DNA of 64,000 nt from Trema orientale (taxonomy: Eukaryota; Streptophyta; Magnoliopsida; Rosales; Cannabaceae): contig JXTC01000219.1 of assembly GCA_002914845.1 (NCBI GenBank), positions 82,568-146,567 on the forward strand, read 5' to 3'. The position numbers and the translations under genes are program-made. Under the pieces are notes generated by a model. That model was not told where the DNA came from, did not search any database, and worked only from the letters and a program-made list of their open reading frames with translations. Every line of letters begins with the position of its first letter. Within the stretch, counting starts at the first letter, position 1. Positions 48,768-60,252 of the stretch are shown piece after piece.

Positions 48768-49709
48768 AGTGTCTGATACGGTTGAATAGATAATCTATCA
48801 TCAGATGAACTATCCGTTACAGAAGAATTTTGTCTTTCCTTTTTTTTTTCCTGCTCAACAACGCAATGACTTTGAAATGCAAACATTTTACTTATGTACG
48901 TTTACGTTTTACCTTGTACATTGTACACCTTTAGAATATGAAACACAAGAATAAAAGTTCTGCTACACAATTTGTTTTCCATTTCTACCCATACATGTTT
49001 GATCACCTGAGACCTGAAATCGCATGAGCTCAGGGAAAACAAAATATTTTCCAGTCCTCAATATGTAAAACCACAAAAATGACAAACCATACTAATTCTT
49101 TTCTAAGCTTCATCCTTTTTGTGCCGATGTTGTTTTTCATTGCATGTTTGTTTTCTCTCCAAGATGTCGTTGATCTCTTTTTTTAAGTACGTTGTTTTTC
49201 ATTTGACTTTATCAGTGTCGTTTTGTTTCCCTCGATGTTCAACTTCAGCAAACATGATGTCGTTTTCTATTAGATGTCTTTCTACTTCCATTACATTTTG
49301 TTGCTCCTCAGATCAGATGTGGCTTTTAAAGACATGCCGTTCATAAAGGTGTTTAAATAGACATGCCGTTCATAAGATTTCATCACGGGATGTTGGTTTA
49401 CAAATATTATTGGCAATGTCGTTTATTTGGGACCTGTCGTTTTCCCCTTTTAAGATGTCGTTTATACACTGCCATTTCTATACGACACGTCATTGAGGAA
49501 GGCCTCAAGCCAAGGCTACACTATTCCATCAGCCCGGCCCACGAGTCCCTGAAGGAGATCCCTCTCCTGTTGCGCTGGAACAAAGTACTATGTTCCTGTT
49601 CCCCAGTTAACCGTGTCTCAAGTCCATTCAGTCCTTAGATTTGAGGCCACATAGAAAGAGGCGACGAGCTCTGAGTGTTCTGACTTCTGAAACTGACCAT
49701 GCAGTGATT
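48768..49709. other. Intergenic DNA with GTCGTTT motif cluster and TruA promoter
   Basis: The first 200 bp are the APEM9 3' flank. From about 49120 to 49490 the words GTCGTT, TGTCGTTT and GCCGTT recur, with AGACATGCCGTTCATAA repeated exactly at about 49331 and 49361. A GGCCCA site II-type motif at 49536-49541 lies about 170 bp before the pseudouridine synthase ATG. Open frames at 49119-49346 and 49363-49638 show no family resemblance. Confidence 0.5.
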
Positions 49710-52707
49710 ATGGTCTCGCTCTCCTCACCCAAACAACTCATTCGCAAGATTCAGATGGAAATCCAGCCGCCAACAAAGGACTATTTTCACTACAACCACA
49801 CTGACGCATGTCGATTTTCTCGTTGGACAGCCAGGTTTTACTCCTTCCTTTTTCTCAATGCACCTCTCTTTATTTTCTTCGTTTGGAGTTGACCCACCAA
49901 AGCTAATGGTCTAAATTCTTCAACTTTCTGACAATCGAAACCTGGGTTTTGACAGGGAAAGCTTCCAGTTCATGTATGCTCGACCATGGGAGCATGTCCT
50001 TGATTTTTATTCCCAACTCGTCAATGGAAGCGTTTCTTTGTCCACATTGTTTGGGGTCGAGGTGGTTCACTCTTATATGTTTGATTTTTGTCTTTGATAC
50101 TTGTAGTTATGGCATGAATGAAGGATAACAATGAAGCTTTTACTATGTTTCCGTACTACTATTTGGTTGACGAAATGAATGATTGTCTTATTACTATTGT
50201 GATATTTATGATATAGAACTTTATTTACAGAAGTGTCATGTTGGTGGTGTTGGTGATGAAATTCCTGAGATTTCTGATAAGACTGAATTAGAGAGTGTTT
50301 CGTCTAACGATAAGTCTGGTAGGTGGGCGAGGATAACATTTAAAGTTGTTCTTGGATATCATGGGGCATCTTTTGATGGGTGGCAAAAGCAGCCAGGATT
50401 AAACACTGTTCAAGGGTAAGTGCTTCCTGTTAACTTCTATAAGTTTATGCCTTTAGATAACTGTATGGAACTTGTGATAATATAGCATCGGTTCAAGATG
50501 CGATTGACTGCGTTTGCAGAGGTTTTTCGTTTATAGTACTGAAGGAATTATTACAGTTATTGCAATTTACTACCCACTTTTGGATCAAGTTCCTTTTTAT
50601 GTTGGTAGTTTACTTGAAGGTGTGTTTTGCGCCTCATGCTGATTATGAGAAGTGGTTATTAAACAAGCGCTTTAATGATTAATGGTTTTTTTATTTGTTC
50701 TTTGATAAAAAAGAAGGGAGTTTGTTTTTAGGACTTTGGGCATTCCTTTTTTTCCTCACCCTAGTTCATCACTTAAATGCATGGTGCACACATTTCACTG
50801 AAACATCAACTTATCATTGTTGAGAGATTGAAAATATGACTAAATTGAATTCAGCATCTGATTTGCACTTGCTTCTCTTCATTTTGACAGTTTGGTGGAA
50901 AGATCTCTTGGTAAATTTGTTGATGAGAAGAAAGCACAATTGCTAAAAGACAAATCTTTACCAGTAGAAGGCTGTGCTGTTGTCGCCGGACGCACTGACA
51001 AAGGAGTCACAGCCCTGCAACAAGTTTGTTCTTTTTGTATGTTAAAATTTTAGTAACTATATTCTGAATTTGCTGTCTGAAAATTCTCGTATGAAAGCCT
51101 TGACTTTATTGGCAAATTTGTTTTGTGTAATCCATTTTCATCGAAAAAATTTTCTCTGCTCTACAATCTGTAGCAGATGAAACTAAAATCGTGTTTAGAA
51201 CTCCTTGAATTAGTATCTATCTTGTAGTTTCTATTTTCTTGAAATGAAGCAGTCTCATCTTTTAAAAGGTTGATCTGTGGATGTAGCTTATAATATTTTT
51301 GTTGTTTGTGTAAATTTTTTACAGACGGTGGAAATATTTGTTTTAAACTCATATTGTTATGTCTCTAGATACTTGGAGAAAGGATATTAAATGTAAAGAT
51401 ATTGAAGATGCAATCAATAGTATGGCACCAGGAAAACTCAAAGTCAAATCTGTTTCTGAGGTATTGAATTCTTCAAGTTTTTTCAAGGCATCTAACATGA
51501 CATCTCCATCCGTTGTGGTTCCTTAGATATCTTTAGCATATCCACGAGGATCTTTGTTAACATAGCAGCTCCAGATCTTCAGCTGTTGTTTACTTTCTTT
51601 TCTATTCTTTTCGAAATTTTATTTTATTGATACTGCATCTTACGTGCTGCAGGTATCACGTGTCTTCCATCCAAATTTTTCTGCTAAATGGAGGCGATAC
51701 CTATATATTTTCCCCCTTAATGATGAAGAGCATGGGGAGCAAAGCAATGAGAGTGGAGAGGGTGTTGAAAATCAGGAGGAGAATGAAAACGGATGTGGGG
51801 AAGATAATGATGAGAGTTTTGAAAACTTAAGCATTGACGACAGGGAAGAGTTAGAAAGTGGGAAGAAACCACAGACATTCAGTGTAAACCGAGTGAACCA
51901 ACTTTTACGGCAGCTAGAAGGAAAGCTATTGTCGTACAAGATGTTTGCACGTGATACAAAGGCTTCTAGAAATGTGTAAGAACAAACAAAATTTTTGTTT
52001 TCTTGTGGAATTTCTATACCCTTCATGCGCAAAGGAGTTCCTTTTTACTTAGAGATTTGCAAGGCTTTTGATTTGAGCTTGTAGATGTTCTGGTGTCCTC
52101 TAATGCTTGCTAACTAAAGCTGTCTATATTTCCCAGAGGTCCACCAACGGAGTGTTTTCTCTACCATGCTCGAGCAACAGAAGCTAGATTGCCATCTTCA
52201 GTTAATATTTCTTATTATTTAAGTTATTTTCTTACTTACGTAGTAGTATTTTATAATGCAAGTACTAACACGATTGATATTTTTCTAGGATTGCGTCGAA
52301 GGAGCAAGGGTTATGTGTGTCGAATTGGTTGCTAATCGTTTCTTACGGAAGGTACTAGTTTCACTTGTCTACTCATTGCTCAAATCTTTACTCCATAATT
52401 TGTCTGCTCTTTTGAATCTCTGTATATGTCATTTGTATATTTGCTGAGAGAAGACTACTTGGGGTACTTCTAACATCTTTTTGTTTTGTCACATAATCAC
52501 GAGCTTTCACAGATGGTTCGGGTACTAGTGGCAACGTCAATAAGGGAAGCAGCTGCAGGTGCAGAAGAAGATGCATTGCTAAGGCTGATGGATGCCACAT
52601 GCAGACGTGCCACTGCTCCTCCAGCACCCCCTGATGGCCTGTGTCTTGTCGATGTAGGATATATGGAGTTTAATCCTCAAATTTGTTTTATTTACCAAGA
52701 ATTATAG
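49710..52707 (+). CDS. tRNA pseudouridine synthase, TruA family, 9 exons
   Basis: Exons 49710-49834, 49956-50061, 50231-50415, 50891-51036, 51369-51460, 51653-51975, 52137-52200, 52289-52351 and 52513-52707 encode 432 residues. TruA enzymes convert uridines near the tRNA anticodon stem (38-40) to pseudouridine. Visible family features are VVLGYHGASFDGWQKQPGLNTVQG, the catalytic motif GRTDKGV with Asp175, a FHPNFSAKWRRYLY-type segment, SYKMFARDTKASRNVGPP, and the closing ELVANRFLRKMVRVLV helix. An acidic insert rich in Glu and Asn (about 240-280, exon 6) interrupts the fold, as in several plant members. The ATG at 49710 is the first in frame after an upstream stop. Which tRNAs are modified, and whether it acts in cytosol or organelle, cannot be told. 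No breaks were seen. Confidence 0.9.
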
Positions 52708-53330
52708 AATGAATTTACTAAAAAAGTTTCATAAACCACTTTATTTTGTACACTTATTACTCACTGTCTGCGTGTCTAAAACATGCAATATTGATAAGGT
52801 GCTTAATGCTCCTATTTCTATGAGAATGGTATTGGATAGAAATTCCGGTGATCTGACGGTCATAATTCTCAAACATTTACCATATGATTTTTTTTCCCAC
52901 ATTACGAAAGGAATCTAAAACTACGGAGGGCAAAGGAAAGAAATCATAATAATAATAATGGAGAATATATATCACATGAGGAAACTAAAATTGAAAGGCT
53001 GGGAGGAAATTTCTCATGCGAGGGGGATAGGTGGACTTTGTCAAACGTTAGAGGATCATTTCTCTGTGTTGCTTTCCACCTCCCATTCTTAGCTTAGCAG
53101 TTACAAGTTAGAAGGCAGCAGTTATCAGTTAGGCCTGGTCTTTTGTCCTCTTTCTCTCTCTCTCTCTGATTTTTCCATGCCATCGAAATTTTGCAGCACC
53201 CTTCTTCCTCGTCCAAGCCTTATTCGTCCAATACCACTCATTTCTCAGTTCCAGCAGCAGCAGAAGCAGCCCCCTCCAACGGGCGCACACGCCGCCCCGC
53301 TCACTAGAGCGTGTACCATTACCATTGCCA
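52708..53330 (+). promoter_or_regulatory. Upstream region of the receptor kinase, with overlapping upstream frame
   Basis: Contains a CT repeat at 53147-53167, probably near or within the leader. A 61-codon frame starting at the ATG 53177 runs past the receptor-kinase start codon (53331) in another frame to 53362, so it would act as an overlapping upstream ORF if the transcript begins before 53177. The first part is the 3' flank of the pseudouridine synthase. Confidence 0.45.
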
Positions 53331-55604
53331 ATGGCAATAGCATTGGCACCTCACTGTTTTAGGCTTTTACTCTTCCTCCATTGCTTCCTTGAAGTTTTTG
53401 CCTCTTCCGACTCTGATTCCGACTCCCTGCTTAGCTTCAAGGATTCTTTACAAAACAGTTCCTCTCTGTTGCCTAGTTGGAGTTCCTCCACCGCTCCCTG
53501 CTCCGCCCATAAAGCCAATTGGGAAGGCGTTCTTTGCAGCCAGCAGGGAGAGATATGGGGCTTGAAGCTTGAGAACATGGGGCTCAAGGGCGTCATTGAT
53601 GTGGATTCTCTCAAGAACTTGCCTGACCTCAGAAGTCTAAGTTTCATGAACAACGATTTCGATGGACCAATACCTGATATCGGACAACTTGGTGCCCTCA
53701 AATCAATCTACTTATCCAACAACCGGTTCATTGGGGAGATTGACACTTCCATATTCTCAAGAATGCAGTCCTTGAAGAAAGTGGATCTGGCCAACAATCA
53801 ATTCATGGGTGTGATACCTCAGACATTGGCTCTTTTGCCAAAGCTTATTCTGCTAAGGCTTGAAGGCAACCAGTTTCAAGGGCAGATGCCACATTTCTCA
53901 AATAGAACTTGGGTTTCTTTCAATGTATCCAACAACCAATTGGATGGTCAAATCCCACCAGGCCTTGGCAATTTGGACCCAACCTCCTTTTACGGTACGT
54001 TATTATGAGTCGATGATGATAAATATGAGCCATATTGATCTACTTCATCATTTTAATTTCTTAACGATCTTATCATCATCTCCATTTTTTACAAAGGCAT
54101 ATGATCTGATGAGCAGGGAACGAGGATCTCTGTGGACTGCCATTGAAACCGTGTCCCTCAAGCAAGCCATCGATACCGAGCATTGTCGTGGTAGTGGCAG
54201 TTGTCGTAATTGCACTATCTGCCATAGTAGTTGTCATCATCATCCTGAGCCGCCGTAAGCAAACATCCACGTCGGTAGAGGATCCGAGGGCATTGCCAAA
54301 AGAAGGTACTAGTCATGATTGCTGCGAAGATGATCAATGTGAAGTATACCAGTGCTCATCACCGATTGCAAGCAGTGCAAGTGGTAAAAAGAAAGGAGCA
54401 GACAAGTTGAAGGTGACGTTCGTGAGAGACGACAGAGTGAAGTTTGATATGCCGGACTTGTTGAGAGCGTCGGCGGAGATGTTAGGGAGCGGGCGGTTCG
54501 GGTCTTGTTACAAGGCGGCCTTGCTGAGTGGACCGGTGATGGTTGTTAAGAGGTTTAAGCAAATGAACAACGTGGGGAGGGAGGAGTTCCAGCAGCACAT
54601 GAGAAGGCTTGGCAGGTTGAGACATCCCAGTTTGCTTCCTCTTGTGGCTTACTATTACAACAAGGAAGAAAAGCTCTTGCTTTTCGACTACATTCAGAAC
54701 GCTACAACCTTGGCTTTTCATCTTCATGGTACGTACACGCGATTATAAACAGTAGGAAAATGCTAAAGGGCAATTGTAGACGTAGCACCACGTCTACTCA
54801 TAGCATTGCTCTAAATAATAAATGTGTCATATATGTGATGGTATCATAAAGAATGATAGATAGCATTCCTCAATTGTTGATCAATATCATTGCTTATGCT
54901 AAATAGGAACATCAGCTGATCATCGGCTTGATTGGAGAACACGGTTGAGGATTGTGAAAGGGGTGGCAACGGGTGTTTCATATCTCCAAAACGAGCTTCC
55001 CAGCCTAATAGCGAGTCACGGCCACCTCAAGTCCTCAAACGTTCTTCTCAAGGCAGAGACATATGAGCCCCTGCTTTGTGACTACGGCCTAATCCCATTG
55101 ATGAATCAAGAAGATGCCCAGCAGCTAATGGTGGCCTACAAATCGCCAGAGTACCTTCAACACGGCCGGATCACCAAGAAGACCGATGTGTGGAGCCTTG
55201 GCATATTGATACTCCAAATACTGACTGCCAAGGAGGAAGTTGAGGATTTGGCCAGCTGGGTTAGCTCAGTTAGTCCTGATCAATATCAGGATGAGCTGTT
55301 CGACAGAGAACTGGTATCCGGGGCAGCAAGGGGGAGCGAGGACGAGATGGTGAAGCTGTTGAAGATAGGGATGGGATGTTGCCATGTTGATGTGGAGAAG
55401 AGGTTGGATATGAGAGAAGCTGTTGAGAAGATTGAAGAGTTGAAAGAAATTAGTACTTACGGTTATCATGAGACTACTACTAGAACTAGTACTACTCATG
55501 ACATAAATGATGAGGATTTTTACTCCTCGTGTGCTAGTGAAATGGACATGAGGTCCTCCAGAGCAATGTCTGATGAATTTATCAATATATCGTTCAAAAG
55601 TTGA
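53331..55604 (+). CDS. Pollen receptor-like kinase (LRR-RLK, PRK type), 3 exons
   Basis: Exons 53331-53994, 54117-54728 and 54907-55604 encode 657 residues. In order: a signal peptide (about 1-24), an LRR N-cap with WEGVLC, about five leucine-rich repeats (such as LGALKSIYLSNNRFIGEI), a short C-cap with GNEDLCGLPLKPCP, a membrane span (about 244-267) and a cytoplasmic kinase domain starting near VKFDMPDLLRASAEMLGSG. The family perceives pollen-tube guidance and growth signals at the plasma membrane. The kinase looks catalytically impaired: SHGHLKSSN stands where HRDLKxxN is expected and CDYGL where DFG is expected, although the VVKRFK lysine remains; this is usual for PRKs. The tail DEDFYSSCASEMDMRSSRAMSDEF also fits PRK4/5-type members. 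I preferred ATG 53331, giving a clean signal peptide. A small hairpin element lies in intron 2. Confidence 0.88.
54759..54807. mobile_element. 49-bp palindromic mini-element in the receptor-kinase intron
   Basis: AATGCTA (54759-54765) and TAGCATT (54801-54807) are perfect inverted ends. Inside, GTAGACGT (54776-54783) and ACGTCTAC (54790-54797) form a second hairpin with loop AGCACC. The left AATGCTAAAGGGCA matches the edge of the element at 20133 (AATGCTATAGGGCA). Confidence 0.55.
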
Positions 55605-56491
55605 ATTTTTATATATACACACTACACACACACACATGTTATATATGAGAATTCATTGATCATGTTCCAACCTTTCTATTAGTCCATATATCCATTAATA
55701 GCTTCATATATGTAGTTTGAAAGAAAATGGTACGCGCATGAGTATAGTTTATTCTTCCCAGTTAAAAGTAAAAAATACTAACGATTAGTTCTTGAGATAT
55801 AGACGTGTGTCGAATATTGGCCGTGAAAATAGTTCTAGAATAATTAACGAGCCAAGAGTTCTAGTCATATTTGTTTTTCCTTTTTTTTTTTTAATTTTTT
55901 TTAGAGTGAAATGATCAAGAACGAAGATGTACTCAAAATATTGTTTCAAGAAATCTCCATTATCTCATTGCACTTTTTTTTTTTTAACAAATAAAAAAAG
56001 AATATAACATAAACATTTCCAATCAAGCCTACGAACTCAAAATTTTGTTTTCACGGTTAATTAATTGGCATGCCATGTTATATAAGCATATTAGTATGTG
56101 TAACAAGTTTTGTTTTCCAGATAGAGAGTTTGGGTGGATTTTATCTGTTTGGTTAACTAATAAGGACGCACTGGAAGGTGGTTCCGCGGGTATTTGTTAG
56201 TCTATATATGTAACATATAGATCAACCATACATTTCCAATAATAAGCTATATACATTCACCTAACAAACATACCAATTAGCCAAAACAGACGATAGATGG
56301 GATCAAAATTAACAGATTTTACTAGTTTTTTGGTTTTACTTGAATGGCCCTTAGGCATATGGACTGAGAGAAACAGCTAGCTCATCAAACTTGTCTCTCT
56401 TAATCTCCTTATTATTTCTTTTGAAAGGGGCAGAGGGATCTAGAGCTCAAGGCTTATTGTTCATCTTTAGTTTACTTCACTAGATTGAATA
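55605..56491. other. Intergenic DNA before the first USP gene
   Basis: Receptor-kinase 3' flank with a CA repeat (55620-55636), then AT-rich DNA with T and A runs. The last 150 bp are presumably the promoter and leader of the USP gene at 56492. Nothing else is seen. Confidence 0.5.
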
Positions 56492-57932
56492 ATGTCTGAC
56501 ACATACGAATATGATAATTATGACAATGATAACCATGATACTAACGTTGGAAAGAATGAAGGCGGCGGGGAAAGCCGGATTAGGTGGTCAGAGAAGGAGG
56601 TGGTGGTAGTGGCAGTGGAGAAGGACAATAAGGCCAGCCGACAAGCTTTGAGATGGGCTATCAATCGTTTTGTCTCCAGAAACAAAAACAGAAGAACTAG
56701 ACTTGTTCTTGTCCATGTTCGTCTTCAGTATCCAATATTTCCGATCTCTGAGCCTCATGATCTCTCAACAAGTACTAAGTTGGCTCCTTGGTTCTTTTCT
56801 TACTTGTATTGTTATTAATGAATTAGTGCGTAATTGTGATTATAAATTAACAACAACAATGTGCATCAGGAGACACCACCACCAGTCTGCTAGAAAGGGA
56901 ACCGGATGATTACGAGTTGGAAATCTTGAATCCCTTTCGGTCCTTTTGTTTGCGTAGACAGGTACTAATCAAACAGATTACTCCTCTTCTATAAGTACTA
57001 CATCTGATTATCATGATCATCTAATCATCTTGCATTGCCTAATGTAACAGATACCATTTGAGATTGTTGTACTTGAGGATTTTGATGTGGCACAAGCATT
57101 AGTTGACTATGCCACACGCCATCGAGTTAAGAATTTGCTTCTTGGTGCTACCTTATCAAAGAATGGCTTTTCCAGGTAATTATTACCCTATTAATTGTTA
57201 AAATTTTTGGTTTGCTGTTTATGAAGGGATTAATATTAAGATAGTTGATGTGAATTGTTTTACTTGTATAATGCAGGCTATTCAAGAATAGTTCCTGTAT
57301 CCCAAGCTATGTGCTAAAATGGATACCTGATTTCTGCAATGTATTCATCATCTCCAAACAGGGAAATCTCAGTGGGGTGCGAAATGCATGTCGTGCAGCG
57401 CCAACTATCCCACAAGATCAAACTCCTCACCATCATGACATGTAAGACTAGTTCATATTAGAAACATTGAGAAAAACTAGTTTAGTCATATGATCAATCA
57501 TAACAACTTATAAACTAATTGGTCATGTGTAGAGGTGGTGATACAAGCGACATTTTGGACGATGGGATCATCTCAGAAGCCGAGTCTGAATTCAGTTTTC
57601 TAAGCCCAGAAATTAGTCCAGCCACTGATATCACGTCCCATTCTCTCTCAGCCTTCAACTCATTACCTTTAATCGAATCAGCTAGACTACCTCGTGATGA
57701 TGATTTTCATTTCCTGCATCAATTCACCTCAATCTCGCGCGACTGCAAGGGAACTTCGCTATTCTTAACACACAAACTAGTAAGTAGATGGAGTGACTTG
57801 CTACACCCTTACAGCACACAAAGAGCTTTATCATTAAAGGTATTAATTCTAATTCAATTACTTGTATACTTTCAGAAATCTATGGAAGAGGAGATGAAGA
57901 GACTTAAATTAGAGCAAAAGCAAACAATCTGA
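56492..57932 (+). CDS. Truncated USP-domain paralogue lacking coiled coil and kinase, 6 exons
   Basis: Exons 56492-56771, 56870-56961, 57051-57175, 57277-57441, 57533-57779 and 57876-57932 encode 321 residues. The universal stress protein domain is clear: EVVVVAVEKDNKASRQALRW, LVLVHVRL, then FEIVVLEDFDVAQALVDYA, NLLLGATLSKNGFSR and VFIISKQGNLSGVR. A Ser-rich linker (SEFSFLSPEISPATD) and the start of the coiled coil (MEEEMKRLKLEQKQT) follow, and then it stops. In the neighbour at 60253 the same exon continues with LDLYS-type sequence through a coiled coil into a kinase. Here one extra base after ACAAT shifts the frame and creates TGA at 57930. Whether the shortened USP protein is made and useful is open; the reading frame upstream is intact, and the N-terminus is unusually Asp/Asn-rich (residues 3-18). 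Confidence 0.75.
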
Positions 57933-58290
57933 CGCCTATCATTTAGGCTGCGCAGAAGCGGTTGCACCATAACAAAAGGTCCTAAATTTGGTTCTCACTG
58001 TCTTAGTTTCCTTTTAAAATCAACATATGAATCAAAGATTTGTATGATATTTTGTCTAAGCTTAACTTCAAGGCAGGCTTGACACTGACGTGTGAGGTTA
58101 ATATATAGTTACAGGCAAACCAACTAAACTCCAAGTCTCCAAGGGAACAACTAGAGGCACAACTTTGGCAGAGGATGAAGCCGCTACAAAAACTGAGGAA
58201 AAGAATCAAAAGCAAAGCTTAAGGTAGACACAGAACGGTTTCCCAGGCTGGAGGTGCAAGAGTAGAAATTAATGAGGAGAAGAAGAAGGC
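57933..58290 (+). pseudogene. Decayed coiled-coil exon of the truncated USP paralogue
   Basis: 57930-57975 still aligns with the end of exon 7 of the intact neighbour in the shifted frame (D-A-Y-x-x-G-C-A-E-A against D-L-Y-S-T-A-C-K-E-A). After an intron-like stretch, an ACAG acceptor at 58111-58114 is followed by sequence matching exon 8 of the neighbour (62051 onward): GCAA..AACT, then AACTAGAGGCACAACT, AGAGGATGAAGCC, AAAGCAAAGC and GAGGAGAAGAAGAAGGC in the same order, with gaps and stops. No kinase sequence is found after 58290. This is a plain host-gene relic left by degeneration after tandem duplication. Confidence 0.7.
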
Positions 58291-58863
58291 GGTGTATTGT
58301 TTAGATCACTACAACATAGCTCTCAAATACTAAGCCTCATCCCATTTGTTGACAGTTCGATTTTTGTAACAATTTTACCTTTCAATATTGAATCAAACTT
58401 GTCTCAAGCAAAGGGAGTCAGAGCTCATGTAGTCTACTGTATAAGTCTGTACAAACTTCCAATTAAAGTCTTTGCTTCTTTTTCAGTCTCTTGCTTCCTT
58501 GTCCATATTACATTATAGTTGTTCTTAAGTATTGTCTCAGCATTATACTAATAATTAGAAATCTTCCACTTATCATCCCAAAAATCTGTCAGGCTGTTCT
58601 TTCACTGAGGAATGACAAAAAACTTGTGTAAAACATATTATTGGACTGATATTGATCTATATTTGGGTGATGTTCTTCATGGATATACATAGAGGAACCG
58701 ATTTTTTTTCATGTTTTGGAGAAAAGAGGGTATAAAAGAAAAAAAAAATATTTGCAATGTTAACCAAAACTCAAACGTCCTTAAATATTTGATGGAATTT
58801 GTCACATGGACAGCTACTTAGTTTTGACAATAAGGGTAGGCTAAGAAATTTTATTGGCAAGGT
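58291..58863. other. Intergenic DNA between the USP paralogues
   Basis: No kinase relic, gene or RNA feature was found. A 73-codon frame at 58297-58518 is not supported. Confidence 0.5.
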
Positions 58864-59381
58864 AAATTACACCTGACCCCCTATATTATGATGTCTTTGG
58901 CACATTGCCCCCCATAATTTCTTTCTACTTCGTTTTTGGTTGTGAATGGTTCATTAGTGCATATTTCATGCATAATTAAAAACTTTTTCCTTTATATTTT
59001 TTTTCCATATAAAACACTAATCAAACGAAAAATGTATAAATATTCCAATGTATTCATTTGTGAAGTGTATAGATAATATCTATATGAAAATGATTCAAAC
59101 AACCACAAGTACAATATATGAGGGGTTATGTGTCAAAAACACCATAAACTGAAGGAGGTTAGTTGCAACTTTCGCTGTCAAAACCTTTGTTCCTATGTCT
59201 ACCTTTACTAACAAGTCTACGTGGCCGTTTATTTGGTGAATTCTGTTAATCACTTAACAGACGTTGAAGTAATGTTTGAGATTGTAAAAGGTTACAAAAG
59301 TCAGGGTGCAATGTGCCAATAAAACAATTATGGGGCCAAAGTGCCAAAGGATTTACAATGAAAGGGTGTAAATTGTAATTT
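58864..59381. mobile_element. Fold-back MITE-like element between the USP paralogues
   Basis: The left arm begins AAATTACACCTGACCCCCT and includes TTTGGCACATTG. The right arm, reverse complemented, begins AAATTACAATTTACACCCT and includes TTTGGCAC and GGCCCCATAAT, giving imperfect inverted repeats of roughly 80 bp. The interior of about 350 bp is non-coding. The left arm resembles those at 17069 and 23346. Confidence 0.65.
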
Positions 59382-60252
59382 AATGAATAAAAAAGAAAAC
59401 TCTTAGGTTTAATACTGAGTGGGCAATATTCCTATCATGGAACCCTTTCCACCATTAAAATTGCATCGAATTCCAACCTTAAATGGTTGAATTGGCAGTT
59501 TACATTGTTTATGGAGGTTAACTTTGTATTTTTCACCAAGTAATTTTAATTGACAAAGAAAAAGTTCGAAAGAATATTCAAAATCGAAGACGTGAATTAT
59601 AATTATTCAAAATACATGGATCTTTATGCAAATAAAAATAAAAATAAACCCCTAATTTAATGTCCCATGCAAATAGTGACCGGATGTGAAGAAAAAGAAA
59701 AAGAAAAAAAAAAAATCTTAAACAAGAGAACAATAATTATTATTAATATATGAAAAAAAGGGGGGTACTAGTATTGCCGTGTATCTAAAAAAGGAGGGAG
59801 ATAATAACTGGCTGCCACTAATGTGGGATTGAAACTCAGAGGCAGAGCAGATGGTTAGGAAGGGATTTGTTTCAGTTGTTTTGGGTTTTGCTCCTTTGTT
59901 ACCTCCTCAACAAAACCAACAACTAACAAACTCTCTCCTTCTAGAGGGAAAAGGGTAATGCTTTTTATCCTTTTTCCCTCTACCAGACTGGAAAGAACAA
60001 GAGGAGCCATAGGCTAGGCTAGGCCACACCCTCCTTCTTCTTCTTCTTGTTCTACTTGCCAACACAATATTGCTGCTTTCTTGTTCATTTATCTCTATAC
60101 ATACATATATAAACACAAGAACAAGAAGAAGAAACCCAATATATAATTTTCCTTCTTTTCATTATATTTTGGGCTTCTTCTAAGGGACACATACAAACAA
60201 TCTTTCTCCTTTGGTTAAAACAAAACAAAACAAAAAATAAATAACATAAGGA
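59382..60252 (+). promoter_or_regulatory. Upstream region of the intact USP-kinase gene
   Basis: AT-rich to about 59780, then a mixed stretch with a CTT repeat (60030-60048) and pyrimidine-rich sequence, probably leader. No TATA box or other site can be placed with confidence. Confidence 0.4.

Noticed and set aside
58297-58518. 73-codon frame after the USP relic, checked as a kinase remnant
   Set aside because: No kinase motif or similarity to the exon 9 sequence of the neighbour could be seen.
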